Notes: a model not told the origin generated them from the letters alone. 64,000 nucleotides of DNA from Prevotella sp. (GCA_024682415.1 JAIKZG010000019.1:37232-101231), one strand, 5' to 3'. Shown: positions 18,203 through 27,148, counted from the first letter of the stretch. Program-made: numbers and translations.

Positions 18203-18694
18203 TTATTTCTTAAAGAGCAACCATGCGTCAGGATACTTAGCGCGGAAATGATTACGAGAATTAACAGCATCAGCCTTACTATCGAATGTAGAAGCAACGA
18301 CACGATACATATTTATGCCTGCGTTGTAAGCCACCTGAGCATCATAGCCCGCGCTCTTCAATGTGCTCTGCAATCCTTCTGCGTTAGCCTTCAAAGAGAA
18401 AGAGCCTACGATTACGCTGAAAGACTTCAAGCCGGCGCCATTAACTACAGTAACGTCTTCTGAGCGAACGGTAGCGTTGTCTACATTGATAATTGTTGTC
18501 TGTGTAGCCGGTTTTTCCTGCAATGGAGTTACTACAGGAGCTGTTGTCTCAGCTGTTTCGCCGGCAGGCTCTGTCTGCTGAGCCTTAGCTTTCTCATAAG
18601 CCTTGCGATAGGCACTTTCCTTAGAAGCTCCACAACTTGTAAAAGCTAACGCTACGCATAGTCCTGCGCATAAAATGAATGTCTTCTTCATCAT
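18203..18694 (-). CDS. SPOR domain lipoprotein
   Basis: 163 aa. Lipoprotein signal with lipobox FTSC (Cys21), a low-complexity Thr/Pro/Glu linker at 30-75, and a C-terminal SPOR domain (about 85-160: KSFSVIVGSFSLKANAEGLQ to YRVVASTFDSKADA). SPOR domains bind glycan strands lacking stem peptides, at division sites. First gene of the leftward unit with ruvX, def and the TPR gene. An imperfect -7 (TACTTTCG, 18766-18759) lies 65 bp upstream. Confidence 0.92.
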   Translation of the reverse strand: MMKKTFILCAGLCVALAFTSCGASKESAYRKAYEKAKAQQTEPAGETAETTAPVVTPLQEKPATQTTIINVDNATVRSEDVTVVNGAGLKSFSVIVGSFSLKANAEGLQSTLKSAGYDAQVAYNAGINMYRVVASTFDSKADAVNSRNHFRAKYPDAWLLFKK

Positions 18695-18758
18695 TATTAT
18701 CTTTCTTATATATTAATATTCTGTGTGTATGGCATATCATAATACCATTTCTTGATTG

Positions 18759-18766
18759 CGAAAGTA
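18759..18766 (-). promoter_or_regulatory. Probable -7 element for the SPOR-ruvX-def unit
   Basis: TACTTTCG on the minus strand, one change from TAnnTTTG, 65 bp before the ATG at 18694. No clear -33 element. Confidence 0.35.
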
Positions 18767-18893
18767 CGAAATATTCAATAAAAAAGTTACACAACCCCAC
18801 ATAAAGTTTGTTAAATGCACATGTTACCTACCTTTTAACAAAAAATATGGCTTTTTTCATTACGCCGTGGTACACATATAATGATTTAATTTG

Positions 18894-18901
18894 TATATTT
18901 G
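18894..18901 (+). promoter_or_regulatory. -7 promoter element for the YtxH gene trio
   Basis: TATATTTG, a perfect TAnnTTTG match, 41 bp upstream of the ATG at 18942. The -33 region shows no TTG. Confidence 0.5.
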
Positions 18902-18941
18902 CTTACGAATATAAATATTAACTATCTAAAATTATAGAAAT

Positions 18942-19157
18942 ATGAAGACATTAGGTTATTTAGGCGCATTTTTAGGCGGTGCTATCGCCGGCGCTGCTCT
19001 TGGTGTTTTACTGGCTCCTGAAAAAGGCACTGACACACGCTCAAAGCTCACAGGCATAGTAGACGATTTCTGCAAAAAACATAACATAAAGCTCTCATCT
19101 ACAGAGATTAGCGACGTTGTCGACGACCTCACAGAGGCAGCCGCTACAGAGGCTTAA
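18942..19157 (+). CDS. YtxH domain-containing small membrane protein
   Basis: 71 aa. A Gly/Ala-rich transmembrane segment (LGAFLGGAIAGAALGVLLAP, residues 6-25) followed by the PEKGTDTRSKL block typical of YtxH (gas-vesicle GvpT-like) proteins, then an acidic tail. Function in Bacteroidetes is unknown; YtxH genes are linked to general stress in Firmicutes. First gene of a rightward trio with a holin-X-like and a small unknown gene. Confidence 0.88.
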   Translation: MKTLGYLGAFLGGAIAGAALGVLLAPEKGTDTRSKLTGIVDDFCKKHNIKLSSTEISDVVDDLTEAAATEA

Positions 19158-19189
19158 CACTACTATACACAAGGAAGGAAAATACATAT

Positions 19190-19540
19190 ATGTTTTCTAA
19201 CAACGAAAATATAGAAACAATAAGTCAGCTCGTAGAAGTTCTCAGGCATTACATTTCATTGCAAAGCGAATATCTGAAGCTTAATGTGACAGAGAAGATT
19301 GTGCGCCTGCTCACCGTCATCACGATGACGCTTGTGCTGTCGTTCTTTGTCGTATTGGTTTTGATATATGCTTCATTCGCAATAGCTTTCGCCCTTGAGC
19401 CATTATTGGGATTGCCTTTGGCATTTACCGCTGTGGCAGCTGCCTACATCATTGTTCTGCTATTATTCGTTACATTCCGCAAACGTTGGATAGAAAAGCC
19501 ATTAGTAAGATTTCTGGCAAGCATATTAATGGAGAAATAG
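19190..19540 (+). CDS. Phage-holin-superfamily (Holin-X/DUF1469-like) membrane protein
   Basis: 116 aa with two strongly hydrophobic segments (about 43-66 and 72-97) and a cytoplasmic N-terminus (ISQLVEVLRHYISLQSEYLK). This pattern is that of chromosomal Actinobacterial Holin-X/YqjE-type proteins that sit between a YtxH/YqjD-like and a YqjK-like gene. No lysis genes are nearby, so it is unlikely to be a phage holin. 32 bp after the YtxH gene. Confidence 0.8.
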   Translation: MFSNNENIETISQLVEVLRHYISLQSEYLKLNVTEKIVRLLTVITMTLVLSFFVVLVLIYASFAIAFALEPLLGLPLAFTAVAAAYIIVLLLFVTFRKRWIEKPLVRFLASILMEK

Positions 19541-19544
19541 AATT

Positions 19545-19805
19545 ATGAACACGATTGAGCAATCGCCCACAGGTCAAGGGTATAAATCATTAGCCGAGCT
19601 GCGAATGCGTAAGAAGATTCTTCTGAAGGATATTCAGAAAGACGATGAGCAGATAAAGGAGCTATGGGATAATCTGTTTCATAAACGCTCTTCTTCCATA
19701 GCCTCTACTCCCACCCGTCGCTTCTCCGGACTGATAAACACAGGCGCGGGAATATTAGACGGCATAATTCTTGGATGGAAACTATACAGAAAATTCAAGA
19801 AGTAA
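19545..19805 (+). CDS. Small conserved protein of the YtxH/Holin-X trio
   Basis: 86 aa, no recognised domain. Charged helical N-terminus (ELRMRKKILLKDIQKDDEQI), then a Ser/Thr-rich stretch and a hydrophobic C-terminal segment (GLINTGAGILDGIILGWKLY) ending in basic residues. Its place and shape resemble YqjK-like third members of such trios; that equivalence is an inference. Starts 4 bp after the holin-X gene; a strong terminator follows. Confidence 0.75.
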   Translation: MNTIEQSPTGQGYKSLAELRMRKKILLKDIQKDDEQIKELWDNLFHKRSSSIASTPTRRFSGLINTGAGILDGIILGWKLYRKFKK

Positions 19806-19810
19806 TAAAT

Positions 19811-19856
19811 AAAAATAAGGAAGTTCTTCACACATAGAAAGAACTTCCTTATTTTT
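19811..19856. terminator. Bidirectional terminator
   Basis: Perfect 18-bp arms at 19811-19828 and 19839-19856 (core AAGGAAGTTCTT / AAGAACTTCCTT) flanked by A- and T-runs, between convergent genes ending at 19805 and 19885. Confidence 0.92.
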
Positions 19857-19884
19857 TATATCCGCATCATTATGAAGCGAAACA

Positions 19885-22425
19885 TCATTTCACAAGATTA
19901 TCTATCGTGGCTATCATTGTAGCAATAGAAGCTACCGATGTGCCTATCGTAAGCCACTGGGTAAGCGATGATGTACTCTTCGGCTTTGAAGGAACTACAA
20001 TCTCACATCCCGGCATTATCTTCGCTCCATGGCTTAGCTTAGCCACCTTTCCGTTCATATAAATAATATATGTGTGGCTCTTCTTAGCTCTGTTGCCCCA
20101 TCCGCCAGCCTGGTCAATATAGAAAGAAGCGCGTCTGCCCTTTTCAAAAGACACGGTGTTAGGATACATCACATCACCCGAAATCTTTACCGTTCCATTA
20201 TATTCTGGAACAAGCAGTCTGTCGCCCTCACGCATTATGATATCATCATCTCCTCCCGGATTGGCGATAGCCTTATCAAGCTCTATGCCCACATAATAGG
20301 TATCACCCAAATCAAGTTTCTTAATATCTATCGAATCCTTTGCGTCGCTCTGCGCTTTGGCTGTCTTTAGAAGAGTTTCCATGCGCAGACGCTCGGCAGG
20401 AGTAATGCGACGTTCAAGACGCGCGCCCTTAGTATATGCCAAATCGGTCACGCCACCGGCTTTGCGAATGACATCGCTCAGTCGCTCATTGTTTTTTGAA
20501 AGAGTGTAAGTGCCGGCAAACATCACATTTCCCTCCACGCTTACATTTCTCTGCTTCTGATAGCCAGGGCTTTTCCTTACATACACCTCATCAAAAGGCT
20601 GAAGAGTAAAACCTGGCTTACCATCGATTACAAATCCATCCTTCAACGCGAAAGAATAAGTGTGAGCCACAAGGCTATCTACCGTTGTAGCAGCAGGATT
20701 TACAAGACGGCGCGCCACATCCACTTTCACAGTAGAAGCCGACTCTCTTAGTCCGCCTGCCTGCAACACGAAATCCTCAAGAGTTTCATTATCAGCATAT
20801 TTATATATGCCCGGATATTGCACCTCGCCATGAATAGTGATTGTGCGTTCCGCCATAAGCTCAGTCTTAGTAGGAATGAAAAGCACGTCATTCTCTTTCA
20901 GAGGAATATCAGCAATTCTGCCATTCATTATTCCCTCTACATCAACGCTGACCACTTCCAATGTGCGGTCTTTCTTCATTCTGTGCATCACGGCATGCGA
21001 AGAAAACGCTCCCTCCGTAAGCCCTTCTGCGTGCTCAATGAGAGTGCGCACGCTGTTGATGTCGCCTCCCACCTGATATTTGCCCGGGCGGAACACAGCG
21101 CCTTTCACCTCTACCATATTTTCATATCTGTCGATAATGGAATCCACGCCTACAGTGTCGCCATCGGCAATGCGGAATGAGCTGAAATCAAATTCGCCCA
21201 CATTATATATAGATTTCTCCCTGCCAGTCTTGCGCTCCACGCGAACCGCCTTTTTATAAGCGTCGCCCGTGAAGCCACCTGCATATTTCAGAAGCGAGCC
21301 AAGGCTCTCATTCTTCTTCATCTCATATATCATAGGGCGTTTCACCTTTCCCCCTACGCTTACCAAGCAGTCGTAAGGCCCTACCATTATCACGTCGTTA
21401 TCCGCCAGGCGTACATTTCCCGTAAGTTTGCCGTTGAGGATATAATCATAAATATCCACCACGCTTATCAACTGGTTGCGACGATACACCTTAATGTTGC
21501 GAAGCGTACCTAAATCGCTTGTTCCGCCTGCCATATAAAGGGCATGAAACACAGTGGCGAAAGCAGAAAGAGTGTAAGTGCCCGGAGTCATCACCTCGCC
21601 CATCACATTCACCATGATAGTCTTCGTCTGCCCCACCGTAAGACGCACCTTGCTGCTGCGGTAACGCGAGCCGAGAGTAGAGCGCAGCCTTGCGTTTGCC
21701 TGAGCAACCGTCAGCCCTGAAAGATGAACAGGCCCATAATTCTCGATTACCACATCGCCATCAGGGCTGATAGTAAGCTGCTCCGATCTCTGCGACGCCC
21801 CATATACATCTATAATAACAGCGTCGCCCGGACCGAGAAGATAATTCTGCGGCGTAGCGATATTCATGTTAGGCTCAAAAGAAAGATTCTTCTTATTGAA
21901 AATATCACGACCAAACACGCGCCTTTTGTTCTTTTGCAGCTCAGCCTGCAAATGCTTCACAAGCAAAGCAGTATCCGTAGGCAGAATATATTCAAGCTCA
22001 TTCTGCATCTGCTGAAAATCAGCGTCATCAGCATCATATTCACTTTGCCATTTGCTGTTTTTGCTTATGCGGCTATCAGAATATTTGCGGTAATCACTTT
22101 CCTTAGCGGTATAAGAAAAATCATCCGTTTCGGCAGCGTTATTCTTACGCCTTCTTGTATCATTATTTTTTCCGACAGCCTGATCGCTCAGTCCGCCAAG
22201 CGAGTTTTGCTTCATCTGGCGTTCATATTTCTTTCTGATACGACGTATCTGAGATATATCCACGCCATTCTGCATCAACTTAGTTACAATCTGCGCCTGA
22301 GAAGTGCCAGCATTTTTCTCCTTCACCACGAAACGCATCACCTGGTCGTCGGTCATCGACGACTGAGCCACGACGGTATTCACGGAGCAAAACGCGACCA
22401 ATAGGATAAATAGTAATCTTTTCAT
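19885..22425 (-). CDS. SLBB-domain polysaccharide export protein (Wza-like)
   Basis: Outer membrane/periplasmic polysaccharide exporter, 846 aa. Signal peptide from ATG 22425 (KRLLFILLVAFCSVNTVVAQ); an upstream in-frame extension of 84 residues is rejected as it crosses non-coding repeats. Order: helical N-terminal region with coiled coil (30-190), Poly_export domain (about 190-260, YLLGPGDAVIIDVYG), then a series of SLBB domains (each with VxxxGGVxxPGxY-like cores), ending in a hydrophobic helix (LTQWLTIGTSVASIATMIAT). It is longer than enteric Wza (about 380 aa) by extra SLBB repeats. It stands 5.5 kb from the polysaccharide operon but probably serves it. Confidence 0.92.
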   Translation of the reverse strand: MKRLLFILLVAFCSVNTVVAQSSMTDDQVMRFVVKEKNAGTSQAQIVTKLMQNGVDISQIRRIRKKYERQMKQNSLGGLSDQAVGKNNDTRRRKNNAAETDDFSYTAKESDYRKYSDSRISKNSKWQSEYDADDADFQQMQNELEYILPTDTALLVKHLQAELQKNKRRVFGRDIFNKKNLSFEPNMNIATPQNYLLGPGDAVIIDVYGASQRSEQLTISPDGDVVIENYGPVHLSGLTVAQANARLRSTLGSRYRSSKVRLTVGQTKTIMVNVMGEVMTPGTYTLSAFATVFHALYMAGGTSDLGTLRNIKVYRRNQLISVVDIYDYILNGKLTGNVRLADNDVIMVGPYDCLVSVGGKVKRPMIYEMKKNESLGSLLKYAGGFTGDAYKKAVRVERKTGREKSIYNVGEFDFSSFRIADGDTVGVDSIIDRYENMVEVKGAVFRPGKYQVGGDINSVRTLIEHAEGLTEGAFSSHAVMHRMKKDRTLEVVSVDVEGIMNGRIADIPLKENDVLFIPTKTELMAERTITIHGEVQYPGIYKYADNETLEDFVLQAGGLRESASTVKVDVARRLVNPAATTVDSLVAHTYSFALKDGFVIDGKPGFTLQPFDEVYVRKSPGYQKQRNVSVEGNVMFAGTYTLSKNNERLSDVIRKAGGVTDLAYTKGARLERRITPAERLRMETLLKTAKAQSDAKDSIDIKKLDLGDTYYVGIELDKAIANPGGDDDIIMREGDRLLVPEYNGTVKISGDVMYPNTVSFEKGRRASFYIDQAGGWGNRAKKSHTYIIYMNGKVAKLSHGAKIMPGCEIVVPSKPKSTSSLTQWLTIGTSVASIATMIATIDNLVK

Positions 22426-22522
22426 ATATAATATATAACGACCATACACAAAATTTGTTGTAACCAAAGGATAAAAATCACAATAAAACGCCATCCGAAC
22501 AAAATTCAGCCAAATAAAAAGT

Positions 22523-22546
22523 GCTGCACAACTCTGCAAGAAAATC
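22523..22546 (-). repeat. Solo unit of the 40-bp repeat family
   Basis: The 24 bp here are identical to 29594-29617, the last unit of the second array (core GCTGCACAACTCTGCAAG). It lies 98 bp upstream of the export gene start. Confidence 0.85.
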
Positions 22547-22559
22547 ACGAAAAGAGAAT

Positions 22560-22596
22560 CCCCTCTATCTTTCCAATTTGCAGAAAGATAGAGGGG
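22560..22596 (-). terminator. Terminator-like hairpin after metY
   Basis: Perfect 14-bp arms (CCCCTCTATCTTTC at 22560-22573, GAAAGATAGAGGGG at 22583-22596) with a 9-nt loop, about 70 bp past the metY stop. The U-tract on the minus strand is poor. Confidence 0.6.
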
Positions 22597-22620
22597 ATTT
22601 ATAATTATAAGCATATTAAA

Positions 22621-22645
22621 GTCCTCCCCCGCTTCGGGGGAGGAC
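22621..22645. repeat. GC-rich REP-like palindrome
   Basis: GTCCTCCCCC and GGGGGAGGAC, perfect 10-bp arms around a 5-bp loop (GCTTC), 18 bp past the metY stop. A related element is at 27195-27222. Confidence 0.75.
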
Positions 22646-22663
22646 AGAGGGGGCACCACGCTT

Positions 22664-23947
22664 TTAAATCTTATCAAGAGCCTGCTTGATGTCGTCGATG
22701 ATGTCGTCTACATCCTCAATACCGACGCTAAGGCGGATAAGATCAGGAGCAATGCCTGCCTCGCGAAGCTGCTCATCAGTGAGCTGACGGTGGGTGTGGC
22801 TTGCCGGATGAAGCACACAGGTGCGAGCGTCTGCCACATGGGTAACGATATTGATAAGCTCCAGCGAGTCCATAAACTTGATGGCAGTATCGCGGTCGCC
22901 TTTCAAGCCGAAAGCCATAACTCCGCATGAGCCGTTAGGCAGATACTTCTGAGCCAAAGCATGATTCTCGTCGTCCTCCAAGCCTGAATAGTGCACCCAT
23001 GCCACGCGCGAATCATCGTGCAGGAACTTTGCCACCTTCATGGCGTTCTCGCAATGGCGAGGAATACGCACATGGAGAGTTTCCAATCCGAGATTCAAGA
23101 GGAATGAGTTCATCGGAGCAGGGATAGAGCCGAGGTCGCGCATGAGCTGAGCCACCATCTTTGTCATATACGCCATCTTGCCGAAAGCTGTGGCATAGGT
23201 GAGCCCATGATAGCTATCATCAGGCTGACAAAGACCTGGATATTTATCGGCATGAGCCATCCAGTCGAAGTTGCCGCTGTCTACTACGCATCCGCCCACC
23301 TGTGTGGCATGACCATCCATATATTTTGTAGTGGAATGGGTAACGATATCTGCGCCCCACTCAAAAGGACGGCAGTTGATAGGCGTGGCAAAAGTGTTAT
23401 CCACGATAAGCGGCACGCCATTCTTGTGGGCTATTCTGGCAAACTTCTCAATATCAAGCACTTTGCAGCCAGGATTAGAAATCGTTTCACCGAAAAGAGC
23501 CTTAGTGTTAGGGCGGAAGGCTGCCTGTATCTCTTCTTCGCTCGCCTCCTGACTCACGAATGTGCAGTCAATGCCGAGCTTTTTCAACGTTACGCCAAAG
23601 AGATTGAAAGTGCCACCGTAGATTTCATTTGAGGTAACGACATGGTCGCCTGCCTCACATATATTAAATATAGCATAAAAATTGGCTGCCTGTCCGCTCG
23701 ATGTAAGCATTGCGCCCACACCGCCCTCAAGGGCAGCGATTTTTCTGGCTACAGCGTCATTCGTAGGATTTTGCAAACGAGTATAGAAATATCCCTCTTT
23801 CTTTAGGTCGAAGAGCATTGCCATCTCTTCTGAGTTATCATACTTAAAAGTGGTGCTCTGAACGATAGGAAGCACACGCGACTCTCCATTCTTAGGCTCC
23901 CATCCAGCCTGTACACAAAGCGTAGAACGCTTAAGATTTTTCTTCAT
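22664..23947 (-). CDS. metY: O-acetylhomoserine sulfhydrylase / aminocarboxypropyltransferase
   Basis: PLP-dependent Cys/Met metabolism enzyme, 427 aa, making homocysteine from O-acetylhomoserine and sulfide. Seen: YTRLQNPTNDAVARKIAALE, the PLP-stacking region SSGQAANFYAIF, Asp in VDNTFATP and the Schiff-base Lys in HSTTKYMDGH (about K211). The insert around residues 235-265 (ADKYPGLCQPDDSYHGLTYA) separates the MetY group from cystathionine gamma-synthases. Start ATG 23947 rather than the upstream 24022, because KKNLKRSTLCVQAGWEP is the family N-terminus. Confidence 0.93.
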   Translation of the reverse strand: MKKNLKRSTLCVQAGWEPKNGESRVLPIVQSTTFKYDNSEEMAMLFDLKKEGYFYTRLQNPTNDAVARKIAALEGGVGAMLTSSGQAANFYAIFNICEAGDHVVTSNEIYGGTFNLFGVTLKKLGIDCTFVSQEASEEEIQAAFRPNTKALFGETISNPGCKVLDIEKFARIAHKNGVPLIVDNTFATPINCRPFEWGADIVTHSTTKYMDGHATQVGGCVVDSGNFDWMAHADKYPGLCQPDDSYHGLTYATAFGKMAYMTKMVAQLMRDLGSIPAPMNSFLLNLGLETLHVRIPRHCENAMKVAKFLHDDSRVAWVHYSGLEDDENHALAQKYLPNGSCGVMAFGLKGDRDTAIKFMDSLELINIVTHVADARTCVLHPASHTHRQLTDEQLREAGIAPDLIRLSVGIEDVDDIIDDIKQALDKI

Positions 23948-23979
23948 ATTCTTACTTACTATTTGTAGTTTAGCGGCTA

Positions 23980-23987
23980 CAAATTTA
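23980..23987 (-). promoter_or_regulatory. -7 element for metY
   Basis: TAAATTTG on the minus strand (23987-23980), 32 bp before the ATG at 23947. No good -33. Confidence 0.4.
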
Positions 23988-24031
23988 GCGTTTTTCAAAT
24001 TCTTTTCTTCATCATTACACACTTATTTTAG

Positions 24032-24039
24032 TATATTTG
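24032..24039 (+). promoter_or_regulatory. -7 element for the receiver/PPDK gene
   Basis: TATATTTG, perfect TAnnTTTG, 91 bp upstream of ATG 24131. Divergent to metY. Confidence 0.45.
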
Positions 24040-24130
24040 CACAAGTCTATAAAATTTCATGCACGATTTTGGAATTTTTCATGTATGAATTTTATTTTTT
24101 CTCAGTACGAAAAATATAATAACTCAAGCT

Positions 24131-27100
24131 ATGGAAGAAAACATACCTCAGGAATGGGGAAAATTCTATCTGCGCGACGTGTCATTCACCAATATAATGA
24201 TGCGACGTATATATAATGTATTAATCGTGGCCAACCCCTATGACGCTTTCATGCTCGAAGACGACGGGCGAATAGAGGAAAAGGTGTATAATGAATATAT
24301 GGAGCTTGGCTTGCGCTATCCGCCTACGTTTACTCAAGTGAGCACGATAGAGGAAGCGTCAGAGGCACTGGAGACGATAAGCATCGACCTCGTGATTTGC
24401 ATGCCCGGCACGGCAGACAACGATGCCTTTACCGTGGCGCGCAAGGTGAAAGCCCTTTCTCCCGATGTACACTGCGTGGTGCTCACTCCGTTCTCTCATG
24501 GTATCACTCAGCGAATGCAGGATCAGGATTTGAGCATATTCGATTATGTGTTCTGCTGGCTGGGCAACACCAACCTTATCCTGTCTATCATCAAACTGAT
24601 GGAGGACAGCATGAACATTGAGCACGATGTGGAGGAAAGTGGCGTGCAGATGATATTGCTTGTGGAAGACAGCATTCGCTTCTACAGCTCTATTCTTCCC
24701 AACCTTTATAGCTACATACTTGCGCAGAGCAAAAACCTCGCCAAGGAAGCGCTCAACCGCCACGCTGCGACAATGAGAATGAGGGGCAGACCTAAGGTAA
24801 TGCTCGCACGCACCTATGAGGAGGCTTTGCGCCTATACGAGAAATTCAAGGACAACACTCTCGGCATTATCAGCGACGCACGATTCCCAAAGGATGGCAA
24901 GAAGGATGATGAAGCAGGACTGAAACTGATGCGCGAGATACGCGGCAGAGATGAATATGTGCCGCTGATAATGGAAAGCTCGGAATCAGGCAACAGAGAG
25001 AAATGCGAAGCCGAGGGGTTCCTCTTCGTAGACAAGAACTCTAAGAAGATAAGCGTAGACCTACGCAAGATAATGGAGGAGCACATGGGCTTCGGCGACT
25101 TCATTTTCCGCGACCCTAAAACGGGCAACGAGATAGTGAGAATACACACGCTGAAAGAGCTGCAGGACAACATTTTCAAAATCCCTAACGACTCAATGCT
25201 CTATCATGTTTCGCGCAACCACATAAGCCGCTGGCTGTGCGCAAGAGCGATATTCCCCGTTTCGGAGTTTCTGAAGAATATCACATGGCACAAGCTACAG
25301 GATGTAGACGCCCATAGGCAGATTATTTTCGACGCCATAGTGGAATACCGCCATATAAAGAACATTGGCGTGGTGGCTGATTTCGACCGCATGAAATTCG
25401 ACACTTACGCCCATTTCGCGCGCATAGGCGAAGGCTCTTTAGGAGGAAAAGGCAGAGGCTTGGCTTTCCTCGACAACATCATAAAGATGCACCCGGAATT
25501 TAATCGCTTCCCCAACGCCACGGTGCAGATACCGAAGACATTGGTGCTGTGTACCGACATCTTCGACCAATTCATGGAGAACAACAATCTCTATCAGATT
25601 GCGCTAAGCGACGCGAGCGACGAAGATATTCTCAATGCATTCTTAAAGGCTCAGCTGCCCGACGCCTTCACTCAGGATTTCTACACATTCATTGAAGCCA
25701 CGAAATGCCCTATCGCCATACGCTCGTCTTCACTTCTTGAAGACTCTCATTATCAGCCGTTTGCAGGTATCTATTCCACATATATGATACCTTACGTAAA
25801 CGACCACAACAAAATGGTAAAAATGCTTGCCGCCGCCATAAAGAGCGTGTATGCCTCGGTGTATTATCGTGACTCAAAGGCATATATGACCGCCACGCGC
25901 AATGTTATCGACCAAGAGAAGATGGCTGTGATATTGCAGGAAGTGGTGGGCAAACAATATGGCGACCATTTCTATCCCAACATCAGCGGTGTGCTGCGTT
26001 CGCTCAACTATTACCCTATAGGCGATGAAACGGCAGAAGACGGCATAGCAAGCTTGGCCTTGGGGCTTGGCAAATATATCGTAGACGGTGGACAGACGCT
26101 GCGCGTTTCGCCTTATCATCCCGACCAGGTGTTACAGACAAGCGAAATGGAAACGGCATTGAGGGAAACCCAGACGCAGTTTTATGCTCTCGACATGAAA
26201 GACCTAACAGAGGATTTCAAGGTAGACGATGGTTTCAACATAAGAAAGATGAAAGTGAAAGAAGCCGACGCCGACAAGAGCCTCAACTATATCGCTTCCA
26301 CTTTCGACCCCTACGACCAAGTGATTCGCGACGGCATATATGATGGCGGAAGAAAGGTGATAACATTCAGCGGAGTGTTGCAGCAAGGCGTGTTCCCTCT
26401 GCCAGAGATATTGCAGATGTCGATGAAAAACGGAGCTGAGAGCATGAAGCGCCCCGTGGAGATTGAGTTTGCCTGCAACATCAACGACGACAAGACTGGT
26501 GAATTCTATCTGCTACAGATACGCCCAATCGTGGATTCCAAAGAAATGCTCGATGAAGATGTGGCTGCCATTCCCGACGACAAATGTCTGCTGCGCTCTC
26601 ACAACAGCCTTGGGCATGGCATTACGGAAGATGTCACCGATGTGGTGTATGTTAAGACCGATGATGAATTCACGGCTATGAACAACCCTGCCATTGCCGA
26701 CGACATTGAGCGCATCAATCGCCAATTCCTTGCTTCTGGCAAAAACTATATTCTCGTAGGGCCGGGCAGATGGGGTTCAAGCGATTATTGGCTCGGCATA
26801 CCTGTGAAGTGGCCTCACATCAGTGCTGCCAAGGTGATTGTGGAAGTGGCATTGAAGAATTACCGCATAGACCCGAGTCAGGGCACACACTTCTTTCAAA
26901 ACCTCACCAGCTTCGGAGTTGGCTATTTCACCATCGACACCAACACCGATGACGGCATTTTCCGCCAGGATATTCTCGATAGTATGCCAGCCATAGAGGA
27001 GACGAAATATGTGCGCCATGTGCGTTTCTCATCTCCGCTCCGCATTCTCATGGACGGAATGAAGCAAGAGGGAGCAGTAATAATGGAAGAGCAAAAATAG
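24131..27100 (+). CDS. Receiver-like domains fused to PEP/pyruvate-binding (PPDK N-terminal) domain
   Basis: 989 aa. Residues 27-155 form a receiver-like fold without the usual phospho-Asp site (DLVICMPG). Residues 172-320 are a second receiver with all key positions: acidic pair in LLVEDS (about 178), acceptor Asp in ISDARFP (about 248), Ser in MESSES and Lys in VDKNS (about 300). A linker leads to a PPDK-N/ATP-grasp domain (about 430-800: GSLGGKGRGLAFLDN, PIAIRSSSLLEDS, LLQIRPIVDS). Residues 800-989 (with VGPGRWGSSDYW) match no fold I know. The phosphohistidine swivel domain and PEP TIM barrel of PEP synthase are absent, so it cannot be a complete PEP synthase. No kinase gene is next to it. 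Probably a phosphorylation-gated ATP-dependent phosphotransfer or sensory protein. Confidence 0.88.
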   Translation: MEENIPQEWGKFYLRDVSFTNIMMRRIYNVLIVANPYDAFMLEDDGRIEEKVYNEYMELGLRYPPTFTQVSTIEEASEALETISIDLVICMPGTADNDAFTVARKVKALSPDVHCVVLTPFSHGITQRMQDQDLSIFDYVFCWLGNTNLILSIIKLMEDSMNIEHDVEESGVQMILLVEDSIRFYSSILPNLYSYILAQSKNLAKEALNRHAATMRMRGRPKVMLARTYEEALRLYEKFKDNTLGIISDARFPKDGKKDDEAGLKLMREIRGRDEYVPLIMESSESGNREKCEAEGFLFVDKNSKKISVDLRKIMEEHMGFGDFIFRDPKTGNEIVRIHTLKELQDNIFKIPNDSMLYHVSRNHISRWLCARAIFPVSEFLKNITWHKLQDVDAHRQIIFDAIVEYRHIKNIGVVADFDRMKFDTYAHFARIGEGSLGGKGRGLAFLDNIIKMHPEFNRFPNATVQIPKTLVLCTDIFDQFMENNNLYQIALSDASDEDILNAFLKAQLPDAFTQDFYTFIEATKCPIAIRSSSLLEDSHYQPFAGIYSTYMIPYVNDHNKMVKMLAAAIKSVYASVYYRDSKAYMTATRNVIDQEKMAVILQEVVGKQYGDHFYPNISGVLRSLNYYPIGDETAEDGIASLALGLGKYIVDGGQTLRVSPYHPDQVLQTSEMETALRETQTQFYALDMKDLTEDFKVDDGFNIRKMKVKEADADKSLNYIASTFDPYDQVIRDGIYDGGRKVITFSGVLQQGVFPLPEILQMSMKNGAESMKRPVEIEFACNINDDKTGEFYLLQIRPIVDSKEMLDEDVAAIPDDKCLLRSHNSLGHGITEDVTDVVYVKTDDEFTAMNNPAIADDIERINRQFLASGKNYILVGPGRWGSSDYWLGIPVKWPHISAAKVIVEVALKNYRIDPSQGTHFFQNLTSFGVGYFTIDTNTDDGIFRQDILDSMPAIEETKYVRHVRFSSPLRILMDGMKQEGAVIMEEQK

Positions 27101-27113
27101 AGAAAATAGCAAA

Positions 27114-27148
27114 GGCGGTGCTTAGGCTCTCACGAGCTACGCACCGCC
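27114..27148 (+). terminator. GC-rich hairpin after the receiver/PPDK gene
   Basis: GGCGGTGC (27114-27121) pairs with GCACCGCC (27141-27148); an inner GCTC/GAGC pair extends it. It begins 13 bp after the stop, but has no strong U-tract. Confidence 0.55.

Noticed and set aside
19190..19540. Phage holin from a prophage
   Set aside because: No phage genes nearby; the YtxH/Holin-X/small-gene trio is a chromosomal arrangement.
22426..22677. 84-residue N-terminal extension of the export protein
   Set aside because: It crosses a REP-like palindrome, a hairpin and a repeat unit, and overlaps metY; ATG 22425 starts a signal peptide.
24131..27100. Complete phosphoenolpyruvate synthase
   Set aside because: The phosphohistidine and PEP-binding TIM-barrel domains are missing.
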